Source of the DNA: GCA-2718815 sp963578105
GTDB taxonomy: Bacteria; Planctomycetota; Planctomycetia; Pirellulales; Pirellulaceae
DNA length: 64,000 nt
NCBI GenBank assembly: GCA_963578105.1
Contig: CAUZBP010000012.1
Span: forward strand, 1-64,000
Reading direction: 5' to 3'
Shown: positions 1 to 9,356 of the stretch, piece after piece
Layout: the number at the start of each line of letters is the position of its first letter
How positions within the stretch are numbered: the stretch's first letter is position 1
Notes under the pieces: model-generated
What the model was told of the DNA's origin: nothing
Databases searched by the model: none
Seen by the model: the letters and a program-made list of their open reading frames with translations, nothing else
Program-made: the position numbers and the translations under genes

Positions 1-1
1 T

Positions 2-490
2 CTAAGCGATCATTACAACCCGGCGACCAAGGAACTTGCCCTCTCCGAACAGGTCTACTCGAGTCCGTCGATCGCCGCGATTGGTATCGCCTGTCACGAG
101 GCGGGACATGCCATACAACACGCCAAAAATTACGCACCGCTGCAACTGCGAACTGCTTTGGTCCCCATGGCGAGCATTGGATCGGGCCTGGGTTACCTCG
201 TGATGACGATCGGCCTGTTCGTGCATCCCTACCTGACCCTCGCAGGGGTGGCCATGTTCGGTGCCGTGTTGCTCTTTCAACTGGTCACCTTGCCTGTCGA
301 GTTCAACGCCAGCACACGTGCCAAGCGGCTGGTGGTCGAGGCGGGTATCGTCTCTCCCGACGAACGAACAGGCATCGATCGCGTTCTGAACGCTGCCGCC
401 ATGACCTACGTGGCTGCGGTCATCAGTACACTGCTGACCCTGATCTACTTCTTAATGCGATCGGGTCTACTGGGTGGCCGTGATGACTAA
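2..490 (+). CDS. Zinc metallopeptidase, YugP-like (5' truncated by window edge)
   Basis: The open frame enters from the window edge at base 2, so the N-terminus is missing; the visible 162 residues end at TAA. The frame starts LSDHYNPATKELALSEQVY and contains CHEAGHAIQH, an HExxH-type zinc site, followed by two or three hydrophobic segments and the family-typical LPVEFNAS, whose glutamate is a likely third zinc ligand. This matches the Zn_peptidase_2 (YugP) family of integral membrane metallopeptidases, usually about 230 residues, so roughly 70 residues lie outside. The substrate is unknown. It converges on yaaA with only 20 bp between the two stop codons and no clear terminator. Family assignment is strong; the role is open. 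Confidence 0.9.
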   Translation, partial: LSDHYNPATKELALSEQVYSSPSIAAIGIACHEAGHAIQHAKNYAPLQLRTALVPMASIGSGLGYLVMTIGLFVHPYLTLAGVAMFGAVLLFQLVTLPVEFNASTRAKRLVVEAGIVSPDERTGIDRVLNAAAMTYVAAVISTLLTLIYFLMRSGLLGGRDD

Positions 491-510
491 AAAGGACCTT
501 GCATCACCGC

Positions 511-1296
511 TTATCCCCGTGTGAAAACGATTTCACTGGCCGTGGACAGGGACCGGTTGTAATTGTATCCGTCCTCGTCAAAGGCACGCAGGTCACTGGG
601 TTTTTTCAAGCGATTGAGCAGAATGAAGCGTGCCAGTTGCCCACGGGCTTTCTTGGCAAAGAAGCTGATCACTTTGTAACTGCCGTTTTTAGCATCCTTG
701 AAAACCGGCGTGACGATCTGAGCCTCCAACTGCCTGGCCTGCACCGCTTTGAAATACTCATTGGACGCCAGGTTGATGAGTACCGGGTCGTTTTGATCCG
801 CCAGTGCGCTGGTCACACTGGAACGAATTGTACTGTCCCAGAACTGGTAGAGGTTGTCGAACTGTGCGCCTTTGGGGCCCGTTTTTCTTGCCAACGGACA
901 ACCCATTTCCAAGCGATAGGGCTGCATCCGGTCCAGGGGCCGTAGAACACCGTACAAGCCGGAAAGAATGCGCAGATGCTGCTGAGCAAAATCCAAGTCG
1001 CGGGCCTTGAATCGATCCGCAGACAGCCCCTCGTACACATCGCCCTGAAACGTCAGCATGGCCGGCGCGGAGTTCTTGTCGGTAAAAGGTGTCTTCCAAT
1101 TCTTGACGTAACCCTCCACCTGGCTGGCAAGTTTGTCGCTGATATCCATCAGCGCACGCAACTGTTTGTTGCTCAGTCGCCGCAACAATTGCATCAGCTC
1201 TTGAGAACGGTCCAGGTGCTCTGGTTTCGAAAATGCTTTCCGGGGCCGTGAAGGATCGGCATTCAACGTTTTGGAAGGAGAAAGAAGAATGAGCAT
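511..1296 (-). CDS. yaaA: YaaA/UPF0246 family peroxide-stress protein
   Basis: The protein has 261 residues, the usual family length, and opens with MLILLSPSKTLN, the family signature. Other family blocks include LSGLYGVLRPLD, YRLEMG, LINLASNEYFKAV and the C-terminal FDEDGYNYN. In E. coli YaaA lowers free iron and protects DNA and proteins during peroxide stress; that role is carried over by homology. I chose the ATG at 1296 because homologues start exactly at MLILLSPSKT; a TTG six codons upstream is the alternative. It is transcribed away from the propeller-protein cluster that starts at 1613. Confidence 0.93.
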   Translation of the reverse strand: MLILLSPSKTLNADPSRPRKAFSKPEHLDRSQELMQLLRRLSNKQLRALMDISDKLASQVEGYVKNWKTPFTDKNSAPAMLTFQGDVYEGLSADRFKARDLDFAQQHLRILSGLYGVLRPLDRMQPYRLEMGCPLARKTGPKGAQFDNLYQFWDSTIRSSVTSALADQNDPVLINLASNEYFKAVQARQLEAQIVTPVFKDAKNGSYKVISFFAKKARGQLARFILLNRLKKPSDLRAFDEDGYNYNRSLSTASEIVFTRG

Positions 1297-1509
1297 GTTG
1301 AATTTCCGTCCCAATGAAACCTTTATTTACACACCTGTGGAATCAAGTCACATGGTGGCACCGTGATCAGAATCTGACGAGTCCCGCAATGTAATCCCCA
1401 CACCTGATCCACCGACCTTCGCCGGGTTCACAGGAACAGGGGACCCACTTGCTGCGGAAACAACTGACCATCGGGTCATGATCGATTCTGAACCAGGCGC
1501 CGTCAATGC

Positions 1510-1539
1510 TTGATCGGCGCAACCTCGAACGGTTATACT
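1510..1539 (+). promoter_or_regulatory. Candidate sigma-70-type promoter
   Basis: TTGATC (1510-1515) and TATACT (1534-1539) are separated by 18 bp. This would place transcription start near 1546, about 67 nt before the ATG at 1613. It is the only good -35/-10 pair I see in the roughly 315-bp gap between yaaA and the propeller cluster. The rest of that gap shows no gene. Confidence 0.45.
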
Positions 1540-1612
1540 CCACGTGCTTCTTGTTATCAAGATTTCCCGCTGCAATCTTTCATCCAACCGGGGGCGTTCA
1601 GGCCCTGTTTTC

Positions 1613-3115
1613 ATGACTCATCTGACCGTGCAATGCCCTCCGTGCAAATTCATCTTGGGGGCTCTGCTGATGTGTCTGGTGACCACCACCACGGCTCAGG
1701 ATCTGGCGTTTGAGGTTGTCCCCGGGCAAAGGCAGTTGTTTCTGGACGACGCGGGAATCGCCGAGATCGACTCGCTGAAGCAGACCCTCCATCAGCCGAT
1801 CAAGAAGGGTGCTGTGATCCGGCCCACCTATCCGGCCGAAACAAGCCTACAGACACGTTGTGCTCCCGCCTGGGACCCGGAAGCCGGCCTGTGGAAAATA
1901 TGGCTGATCAATTCGGGGGACTATTCGGGCTCTGCCTATGCCCACAGCCGGGACGGCCTTCACTGGACCAAACCGACCCTGGAACAGGTGGAGGTCAACG
2001 GGTCGCAAAAAAACAGTTACATCACGATTGATTCCAGTCTTGGTTGGCCGGCAAATCTCATCATCAATGTCGTGCGAGATCCGCACGATCCGGATCCTGC
2101 GCGGCGTTTCAAAGGACTGGGCCACGCCTGGGGTCGTGAACCGCTGGTCAGCCCTGACGGAATACAGTGGACCAAGCTCAATGTGCCCAAGATTCTCTCG
2201 GCCGACGAGTCGAACATGAGCTACGACCGCCTGACACAAACTTTTGTGGCGACGGTCAAAACCAGCAGTCACTACGGACGCGCCCAGGCGCTGACAACCA
2301 GTACGGACTTCGAGAGCTGGAGCGATCCCGTGTTGATTTTCGAGGCCGACGATCTGGATCAGAAAATCGGACTGAAGAACATTGAAGCTCGCCGCGCTGA
2401 TACAAGTCTGCAGCAGGTGGTGAGCGATGATCCTTCCTACTATAACGTCGACATCTACAACATGGGCGTGTTCCGTTACGAGTCCTTGTACATTGGCACG
2501 CCCGTGATGTATCACGCCACGGGACCATCGGCAGATGGTAATAATACGGATGGTTTCGATCTCATTCAATTGTCATGCAGTCGTGATCTGAAACACTGGC
2601 AACGGGTTGCGAATCGTGAAACTTTTCTTGGTCCTTCCCGCCTCGGCAGCGGTGCCTACGATTTGACACAATTACTGGGACCTTCTCGGGCGGTCATTCG
2701 GGGCGATGAGCTCTGGTTCTATTACACGGGCATCAAGTATCGGCGTCGTCCCTCGCAGTCTGAACCAGATTGGGGTGCCGTCTGCCTGGCCGTGCTGCGC
2801 CGCGACGGGTTCATCTCTTTGAATTCAGGGCAACAGGAAGGGACGATGCTTACCAAGCTGTTCAAGCTTTACGGCGACAAACTGTTTGTCAACGTCGATG
2901 CCCCACAGGGTGAACTGCGTATTGAGGCGCTCGATAGCCACGGCCGCGTCGCGGCACAGTCGCAGCCCCTGCAGGGTGACCTGCTCGGCACCCTGGTGAA
3001 TTGGACCCGCGGAGACCTGGCACACCTGAAAGGTCAAAGTGTCCGTTTACGCTTTACGTCGCGCGAGGCACAGTTATATTCGTACTGGGTGGAAAATGGC
3101 GTGGCGACAAACTGA
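1613..3115 (+). CDS. Secreted glycosyl-hydrolase-like beta-propeller protein
   Basis: This 500-residue protein starts MTHLTVQCPPCKF with a hydrophobic stretch ending near TTTAQD, a likely signal peptide, so it is probably exported. An upstream in-frame start at 1544 would put 23 polar residues before the signal and is less likely. Repeated blade-like motifs such as DPEAGLWKIWLIN, HSRDGLHWTKP and SRDLKHWQRV suggest a five-bladed propeller of the GH32/GH43/GH130 type. I cannot identify catalytic residues, so the substrate is unknown. The C-terminal 110 residues (CLAVLRRDGFISL ... AQLYSYWVENG) form a beta domain that is clearly shared with the gene at 4533. It heads a three-gene same-strand cluster. 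Confidence 0.75.
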   Translation: MTHLTVQCPPCKFILGALLMCLVTTTTAQDLAFEVVPGQRQLFLDDAGIAEIDSLKQTLHQPIKKGAVIRPTYPAETSLQTRCAPAWDPEAGLWKIWLINSGDYSGSAYAHSRDGLHWTKPTLEQVEVNGSQKNSYITIDSSLGWPANLIINVVRDPHDPDPARRFKGLGHAWGREPLVSPDGIQWTKLNVPKILSADESNMSYDRLTQTFVATVKTSSHYGRAQALTTSTDFESWSDPVLIFEADDLDQKIGLKNIEARRADTSLQQVVSDDPSYYNVDIYNMGVFRYESLYIGTPVMYHATGPSADGNNTDGFDLIQLSCSRDLKHWQRVANRETFLGPSRLGSGAYDLTQLLGPSRAVIRGDELWFYYTGIKYRRRPSQSEPDWGAVCLAVLRRDGFISLNSGQQEGTMLTKLFKLYGDKLFVNVDAPQGELRIEALDSHGRVAAQSQPLQGDLLGTLVNWTRGDLAHLKGQSVRLRFTSREAQLYSYWVENGVATN

Positions 3116-3253
3116 ACAGAAAATCCGGTGACCGGCACACTGGTCTTTAACAATCACCCGGCCGTTCAAGGTGGCTCTTCCATTCGAACTTTTGTGCCAC
3201 CGCCGGCGAGCTGCCAGCAGTTTTCGCTTGATACCTTTTGAAGGAGACAACCC

Positions 3254-4513
3254 GTGACCATCTACCGGAAAATGTTGTTCTGTCTCGTCATCGGCCTGCT
3301 GCTGAAATCTCCGGGAGTGACCGGCGAACTACAATACAAAAATCTGAATGTTGTGATCGACGACGAAGTCATCATCGCGCCGCGAAATGACGAGATCGAT
3401 GTGTACAACATGATAATCGATTCGGATGGGACCATCTGGATCAACACCTCGACAACCGATCCCGGACTGCTGAAGAGCAATGACCAGGGTAAATCCTGGA
3501 CAGCGGTGCCCGTACATCTCGTTGATGTACCGTCTCCCCAGCACATCGCCGGATTTAAGCCAACTCGTGACGGGCGGCTGTGGATCGTCCACCAGGCACC
3601 ACCCAAAGCCGGCGGAGAAATCTATTCTCCGGACGCATTTGTCTCGGTCTCGAAAGATCTGGGCAAGTCGTGGAAAACCACCCGGGTGAATTTCCCAAGC
3701 TTCGCCCCTACGGCTCCCAGTGACCCGTACACCATGATCGAAATTGCCTGGTGCCATCCGAATCTTGTCGAAAGGCCTGACGGAACCGTGATGTTTTCAG
3801 CCAGCATGCGCTACGAGGATTGGAGTGACTATCAGCAGGCGGATCAAACGCGCCCGGGGGTCCGAGACATCATGATCCGCACGACCGATGGTGGCCGCAA
3901 CTGGGGTGATCCGACCCTGGTGCACCAGCACGCAACCGAAACCGCCTACGCAGTCGACCCGCAGGACCCGGACCACATCCTGGCGGCAACGCGAATTCAA
4001 CGCAAAACATTACCCGGCGAAGATCCCGCAGAGGTGCTCAAAAAGACCGGGGTCCCCTATCCACCCAAACTGGATAGATACGTCTACAAGAATGGTCTGC
4101 TGCTGGAATCTACCGACGGCGGACGGACCTTCCAGGAGGTTCCGGGAAGCTTACTGGGTTTTGGGAGCTACCGCTTCACTATGCTGTGGACTCCGCGGAA
4201 CATGGTGGTCCTGGTCAGTCTGGGCGGCCAAGAACCTGGAGAGAAATTCTTCGACAACGATCACGTTTGCCGCATCAGTCTCGACGGCGGTCGCACCTGG
4301 GCCGATGGCAGCGCCGGCGGCACCACTCAATTAAACCAGGCTCAGGAATTTTCTCTGGTTCCTGCCTACCGGGATGTCGGGAAAGCGGACCATTACAGTG
4401 CGGCCGTGGCTGCCACCGTTGAAATTTCTCCCAACCACTTCCTTACGCTTTGTAAGTACAAGCGGGACAAAATTGTCAAGGGCCGGTTCTGGCACCTGGA
4501 AAACAGTCACTGA
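3254..4513 (+). CDS. Secreted sialidase-like (BNR/Asp-box) protein
   Basis: This 419-residue protein has an N-terminal signal peptide (hydrophobic residues 6-21, cleavage near VTGEL). It contains five Asp-box motifs with the S/TxDxGxxW/F pattern: SNDQGKSW, SKDLGKSW, TTDGGRNW, STDGGRTF and SLDGGRTW. These mark a six-bladed sialidase-type propeller (GH33-like or BNR-repeat). The arginine triad and nucleophilic tyrosine of true sialidases cannot be confirmed by eye, so glycan binding or hydrolysis is a family-level call. The start is GTG at 3254, supported by AAGGAGA seven bases upstream. It sits between two paralogous propeller proteins, with 19 bp to the next gene, which suggests one transcript and a shared extracellular glycan target. 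Confidence 0.8.
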   Translation: MTIYRKMLFCLVIGLLLKSPGVTGELQYKNLNVVIDDEVIIAPRNDEIDVYNMIIDSDGTIWINTSTTDPGLLKSNDQGKSWTAVPVHLVDVPSPQHIAGFKPTRDGRLWIVHQAPPKAGGEIYSPDAFVSVSKDLGKSWKTTRVNFPSFAPTAPSDPYTMIEIAWCHPNLVERPDGTVMFSASMRYEDWSDYQQADQTRPGVRDIMIRTTDGGRNWGDPTLVHQHATETAYAVDPQDPDHILAATRIQRKTLPGEDPAEVLKKTGVPYPPKLDRYVYKNGLLLESTDGGRTFQEVPGSLLGFGSYRFTMLWTPRNMVVLVSLGGQEPGEKFFDNDHVCRISLDGGRTWADGSAGGTTQLNQAQEFSLVPAYRDVGKADHYSAAVAATVEISPNHFLTLCKYKRDKIVKGRFWHLENSH

Positions 4514-4532
4514 TCCCGCACGAGGAAAACAA

Positions 4533-6083
4533 ATGAAACCCAGTTCTTGTGGACCACCGTTCCTGGCGGCGGTTCTGGCCGTGGCCGCTTCATCATTGGT
4601 AAAAGCCGACAGCAACCAGTGGACCATTCAAGGTTCTTATGCCATTACCCCGACGACGCCGCTACGGGTCGGAAATCAACGGCAACTATTGATGGACAAT
4701 TACGTGGTGGAAGACCGCCGCGCCTGTCGCCGAACGGTTCATGCTCCCCGCAAACATCCGGCAAACCCATTGTTATCCACCGGGCCGGGGGGACTTTGCC
4801 CGGACCGAAGTTTCAATTATGCCAGTGTCGATCACGACCGCGAGGAGGGGCTCTATCGTGTCTGGATCTCGTCCTCGGTGCAATTCAAACAGCCGACCCC
4901 GCCCGGATTTTACTGGCTGACGCGCGGTCGCTACTACGAGTCAACCGACGGCATTCAGTGGCGTGCGCCGGTGCTGCACCTGGTCGAGGTCGACGGGACC
5001 AAAGCCAACAACGTTTTTGTGGGCGGAACAGAAATGACTTACGACAGTGTCGGAATCAGCCGCACTCCCCACCAATGGCAGCAGCAAGGTCGTTACATGA
5101 TGGTCTGCCACGAGGGCCCCGCGGGCCGCGACCCCCATCCGGAACTGGTCGCTGGTGGCCAGGAGTTGCGTCTCTCCTTCAGCGACGATGGCGTCCACTG
5201 GCGGGAGCAGAAAGAGAATCCAATTTTCCGGGGACAAAGCGATACGGCGAACAATGTTTGTTACAACCCGGAACGTCAGGTGATGATGTACTACCGACGG
5301 CCGCCGATCAACGCGGGTGAAATTCGTCGCATCGCCTACTCGGAGAGTGCCGACCTGATTCATTGGAGCCAACCCGAACACGTGCTGATCCCCGACGAAC
5401 TCGACCCGTACTCTTTCTATTGCATGCCCGTCGTGAAATATCAGGGCGTCTACATCGGTTTTTTGCACATGTTCTACCTCCGTCCGCCACTGGTGCGCAA
5501 TGGGAACAATGAAAAACACATGCAAATCGACGTGGAACTTGCCTGGAGCCGGGATGGGAAACACTGGGAACGCCACCCGGAACGACCCCTGTTCCTGGAA
5601 ACAGGACCCGCAGGCTCCTACGATCAAGGGATGGTTTATGCAGCCAAAGGACTGATCGAACAAGGAGATCAACTCGGCATTTACTATACCGGACATGAGA
5701 ACCTGCACATTTCGACCATGCCGGGCGAGAGCCATCTGTGTTTGGCCAACCTGCGCCGCGACGGATTCGTTTCGTTAGATGCGCCCGAAGATGGCAGTAT
5801 GCTGACCAAGCCGATCGAGTGCCCCGGCGGAAATTTGCACATCAATGCCCGCACCAGAGAAGGTGGTTCTGTCAGTGTGTCTGTACGCCGTGGCGACGGC
5901 CAGTTCGACGGGGCCAGATTACCCGGGTGGAATCACCAACAATGCCACGCCTTTCAGGGCGATGCGATTGATCACACGCTTCAATGGAAGGGCCAGACCG
6001 GCATGCAGGCCCTACAGGGTCAGGCCATCCGCTTGGAATTCAACCTCCAACAGGCGGAACTCTTCTCTTTCTGGTTTGAGTGA
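4533..6083 (+). CDS. Secreted glycosyl-hydrolase-like beta-propeller protein (paralogue of 1613-3115)
   Basis: This 516-residue protein begins at the ATG at 4533, 19 bp after the previous stop, with GAGGAAAAC as ribosome binding site. The first 26 residues (hydrophobic FLAAVLAVAASSL, cleavage near VKADS) look like a signal peptide. The core is propeller-like, with WSRDGKHWERHP and FSDDGVHWREQ blades. The tail (CLANLRRDGFVSLDAPEDG ... QQAELFSFWFE) aligns closely with the tail of the 1613 gene, so the two are paralogues. It is probably exported with its neighbours for binding or cleaving an extracellular carbohydrate. The frame continues open upstream into the sialidase gene, but that extension has no start support. 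Confidence 0.78.
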   Translation: MKPSSCGPPFLAAVLAVAASSLVKADSNQWTIQGSYAITPTTPLRVGNQRQLLMDNYVVEDRRACRRTVHAPRKHPANPLLSTGPGGLCPDRSFNYASVDHDREEGLYRVWISSSVQFKQPTPPGFYWLTRGRYYESTDGIQWRAPVLHLVEVDGTKANNVFVGGTEMTYDSVGISRTPHQWQQQGRYMMVCHEGPAGRDPHPELVAGGQELRLSFSDDGVHWREQKENPIFRGQSDTANNVCYNPERQVMMYYRRPPINAGEIRRIAYSESADLIHWSQPEHVLIPDELDPYSFYCMPVVKYQGVYIGFLHMFYLRPPLVRNGNNEKHMQIDVELAWSRDGKHWERHPERPLFLETGPAGSYDQGMVYAAKGLIEQGDQLGIYYTGHENLHISTMPGESHLCLANLRRDGFVSLDAPEDGSMLTKPIECPGGNLHINARTREGGSVSVSVRRGDGQFDGARLPGWNHQQCHAFQGDAIDHTLQWKGQTGMQALQGQAIRLEFNLQQAELFSFWFE

Positions 6084-6307
6084 AGACCAACCGGTTGTCA
6101 CGCGCCGGACGGTCCACAACCGACCGCCCGGGCCACTCGACGTCCGAGTTGCATCGACCCGATCGCTTCGCGCGGCCCCTGTGGAAAGGTTCCTCCGCCC
6201 CGTAACGGAAACCTGGTCAAACCAACGATCTTCCCGGTAAAACTTCACGCGGCGGCCTTGAACGCAAGCAGAACGCACTCACTTTATTCTGTTTCTCCAG
6301 TCTCCTG

Positions 6308-6738
6308 CTATGTCTCGGCGGGTCGCGTGATCCGCCAGGATGCAAGCATCGAACCCGAATGTTCATCCAGGGACCAAAGATGGCAGGGGCCATCGCCGCC
6401 TGGGCACTCTGTAAAGTATTCACTGCCAGGGCCGACGCCATGCCGCCATTTTGCAGACCTACCTCGATGGCCACCGTTCGGCGCGTCGATTCATCCAGTC
6501 CCACGAGCCTTGCCCCAGCATAACCCAACACGTACCCTGCACTATTGTGCAAGATGGCAGTCGCCACGAGTGACAGCCCGACCGTGAGCAACTGGTCGCG
6601 CGACAACGAGGTGATGATCGCAATGATCACACAAATGGCACTCATCGCCAGCCAGGACAACAGGCGATCCAGCCAAGGGACCGACCAGGTCGCTGCAAGC
6701 TTGCCTCCGGCGCCGCTGCCGATGGTGTCAGCATCTGG
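6308..6738 (-). pseudogene. Remnant of a bile acid:sodium symporter (BASS/SBF) family transporter, C-terminal part with frameshift
   Basis: Reading the minus strand directly after the aldolase stop codon, in the same frame, gives about 125 residues resembling the last four or five membrane helices of BASS carriers. They include LSWLAMSAICVIIAIIT, HNSAGYVLGY and the conserved EVGLQNGGMASALA. No N-terminal half is present and no normal start exists. After AIFGPWMNI (near 6354-6358) the frame is broken. Restoring one base gives ISGSMLASWRITRPAET and a stop at 6308, a normal family ending. The remnant is therefore truncated at the 5' end and frameshifted. The single-base shift could be a sequencing error; the missing N-terminus cannot be explained that way. 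Confidence 0.75.
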
Positions 6739-7536
6739 TCAGGCCGTGGGCAAGTTGCGAATTTGCGGATACAACTCCTCGACGCCTTGGGCCATGTACT
6801 CAAAGTCGTCACCGCACTGGATCCACTGCACTCCCATGCGAGCGGCAGTCGCGGCAAACTGTTTGTCGGCAGACATGCCCATTCCCGCCAACTTCCCCGC
6901 CGTCCGGGTCTTGTCGATGATCGTTTGCATCGCTTCCACGACCCGCGGATGATCCAACTGCTTGGTATACCCGAGGGAATGCGACAAATCGACCGGGCCA
7001 ATCACCACCGAATCAAGTCCCTCGATGGAAACGATGTCGTCGATCTGGGCCAGCGCATCCACGTTTTCGACCTGGACCGAGACAAACAACTGCTCATTGG
7101 CCAGCGTAAGATAATCGACGAGGTCCAAGCGTCCGTAGTCGGAGGCTCGCCTGGGACCGATGCCACGTTTACCAAGGGGCGCATAGCGGCATGTTTCGAC
7201 CACGTGACGTGCTTCAGCCGCTGATTGGATCTGGGGAACGACCACACCACCTGCCCCGATGTCCAGCACGGGCTTGATGGAAGCGATTTGGGAATCCGGA
7301 ACCCGGACAAAGGCCGGCACCTGGCGAATCCGGGCCGACATCAAGTGGGCCAGGACCGTTTGTAAATCCAAATGGGAGTGCTCCGTGTCGATCCAGAGAA
7401 AATCGGCGCTGGGAGCAATCACCTCCGAAATCACCGGGTCGGCCATGGTGATTCCACAGCCGACACACAACTGACCGGCACGCAGCTTTTCTCGAAAATG
7501 TACAACGGGTTCCAGCATATCAAGTCCCGGACCCAT
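6739..7536 (-). CDS. HpcH/HpaI-family aldolase
   Basis: This roughly 265-residue TIM-barrel protein has the class II pyruvate-aldolase hallmarks: DFLWIDTEHSHLD, ARHVVETCRYAPLGKRG, VQVENVDAL (metal-binding glutamate) and GPVDLSHSLGY (metal-binding aspartate). Members split 2-keto-3-deoxy or 4-hydroxy-2-keto acids into pyruvate plus an aldehyde using a divalent cation. The exact substrate cannot be read from sequence. I prefer the ATG at 7536, preceded by CAGGTAAC, but the ATG at 7518 is possible and fits the family length equally well. The BASS remnant follows in frame immediately after its stop, so a deletion junction probably lies at this 3' end. Confidence 0.88.
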   Translation of the reverse strand: MGPGLDMLEPVVHFREKLRAGQLCVGCGITMADPVISEVIAPSADFLWIDTEHSHLDLQTVLAHLMSARIRQVPAFVRVPDSQIASIKPVLDIGAGGVVVPQIQSAAEARHVVETCRYAPLGKRGIGPRRASDYGRLDLVDYLTLANEQLFVSVQVENVDALAQIDDIVSIEGLDSVVIGPVDLSHSLGYTKQLDHPRVVEAMQTIIDKTRTAGKLAGMGMSADKQFAATAARMGVQWIQCGDDFEYMAQGVEELYPQIRNLPTA

Positions 7537-8009
7537 GTTACCTGAACGTGAATCGATGACAAGTGTGCATGCAGCGGATCCCATCATCAGTGACAAACGG
7601 CCGACAATTCAGTTCCAATCTCCCTGTCGCAGACAACTTCGCGGCTTGCCACTGTCCAGCAAACATCAAACATCTCTCGGGAGGAGTCACGGTGTCCATA
7701 CCGGAGCCAGCGAACAACAACTCTTCGGCAGAATTTTGGACGACACGGTGAACCCGCTGCAACAACCGTCTCAATACGCCGCAGAACCTGAAATCGATCT
7801 TCTGATTGAAGTGTACCCTTTCACGTTGGGAATCCATGTCGAGTTTGCTGTGCAATGGAAGGCGTTGTCCGGGCACGGCGAGACATCCGCTTATCAGGAT
7901 GCTGGATTTATTTCTTTATCCCCTCCCGATCTGGGGTTCGAAGGAAAAGATTCCCTACATACGAGAGATGCTGGCCTCGCTCAATGAAGAAGATTGAGAC
8001 TGCGGGCGG
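7537..8009. other. Gene-free stretch between aldolase and Nramp-like gene
   Basis: I see no convincing gene, RNA or repeat in these 473 bases. Short open frames on both strands lack ribosome binding sites and do not resemble known proteins. The stretch ending near 7997 is open in one plus frame, but I cannot assign it to a family. Confidence 0.5.
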
Positions 8010-9356
8010 TTAGCTCAGATAATCTATAAACGGTCGCAGCGCATAGACCGTCATCACCAGGGTCAGCAAAATAGATGCCCACAACCACACATCCAGTATC
8101 CAGGTCGGTTGCAGCCGGTGATCCAGACGTGTGTATTTGAGATAGAGCACGGTGAAAGAAACAATCAAGAACAGGAAAGTAAGCGGGATCACCCCCGCGA
8201 TGATCATGACCAGTGGAGGAAAGTTGTCCCGACTGAGTTGCGATGCCGTGGCAAACAACAACGCCGTGAACGCCAGAAACCGTTGCACCCATTTTCGACG
8301 AGAGAATTCGTCAGGAATCCTGATGAACTTCATCAACCCGAGGCAGTCGGTAAGTAACCGTGCGTACGATGCAATCGAAACAAAAAGCGTCGAAAACAAC
8401 ACCAGGAACGAGCAGGTGATAAAAACCCAGTAGGCACCGACACCAAAAGTAGCGGTGTACATTGCCGACAAGGTCGTGATGACCTGGGTTCCCTCCGGCA
8501 CGATGCCTTGCGGATGCAACACGGCAGCTCCGAGCAGGTAGAAAGCAATCGTCGTGACGGTGTACACAACCATGGCGAAATAGCAGTCTAACTGCATAAC
8601 ACGAATCCACCCCCTGGCTCGCTGTAACCATTCTTCCGAGTCATCATTCGGACCGGTGAAACGTGCGTACCCTTTTTCAAGGCACCAGTAGGGATAGTAG
8701 ATAATCTCTGTCGCGCTGAGTCCCACGACGGCAATGACCGCCAGCGCACTGCCTCCCTCGATAAAATCCTCGGCATGCGGCAGTTGAAAGGAGAATCCTT
8801 CCAGGATCTGTGACCAGGAAATCGTGAATCGTGTCCATTGAACACTGATCGCTGACCCGATGATGGAAATCGAAAAGAGGCTGACCAGCACCACGGATGT
8901 TTTTTCCACCACCTGATAACGGCCGGTGCAGAGAATGGCCCAGCAGACAGCACACACGCAGGGGGCCCACCAGCGGGCGGAAACACCTCCCCAGGTCACC
9001 TGCAGGCATTCCCCTACGGTCAAGGCAATTCCGCCTAGTTGAACGGCACCCAAGATCACGCAAATGAACCAGATCCAAACCGCCCAGCCAGCGCCCCAGC
9101 GGGGACCGGGTAAACGATTCAGGGCAACCAGCGACGTGTCGCCCGATGAAATTGTGTAGCGTCCCAGCGCTTCCTGGATCGCCACCTTCAGAAAACACGC
9201 CGCAACAATCAACCACAGGGCCTTGAAACCAGCTTGCGCGCCATAGGTCGTGGTCACAATCAGTTCGCCAGAACCAATCAGAGTGGCGGTGAGGATCAAG
9301 GAAGGACCGATGAAACGAAAACGTTGCCAGAAGGTGGTCGGAGGTGCTTTAATCAT
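8010..9356 (-). CDS. Nramp-related metal-ion transporter lacking the canonical DPGN motif
   Basis: This 448-residue protein has about eleven hydrophobic segments. Its N-terminal FIGPSLILTATLIGSGELI aligns with helix 1 of Nramp/MntH carriers, but the metal-binding Asp-Pro-Gly-x-Asn is replaced by a GSGEL-type sequence. The usual helix-6 Met-Pro-His is also absent (ATEIIYYPYWCLEKGY). Such variants form a bacterial COG1914 subgroup with uncertain substrates, so manganese or iron transport should not be assumed. I chose the ATG at 9356; a TTG 13 codons upstream adds a polar leader. It lies on the same strand as the dehydrogenase and BKACE genes, 170 bp downstream, so co-transcription is possible. 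Confidence 0.8.
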   Translation of the reverse strand: MIKAPPTTFWQRFRFIGPSLILTATLIGSGELIVTTTYGAQAGFKALWLIVAACFLKVAIQEALGRYTISSGDTSLVALNRLPGPRWGAGWAVWIWFICVILGAVQLGGIALTVGECLQVTWGGVSARWWAPCVCAVCWAILCTGRYQVVEKTSVVLVSLFSISIIGSAISVQWTRFTISWSQILEGFSFQLPHAEDFIEGGSALAVIAVVGLSATEIIYYPYWCLEKGYARFTGPNDDSEEWLQRARGWIRVMQLDCYFAMVVYTVTTIAFYLLGAAVLHPQGIVPEGTQVITTLSAMYTATFGVGAYWVFITCSFLVLFSTLFVSIASYARLLTDCLGLMKFIRIPDEFSRRKWVQRFLAFTALLFATASQLSRDNFPPLVMIIAGVIPLTFLFLIVSFTVLYLKYTRLDHRLQPTWILDVWLWASILLTLVMTVYALRPFIDYLS

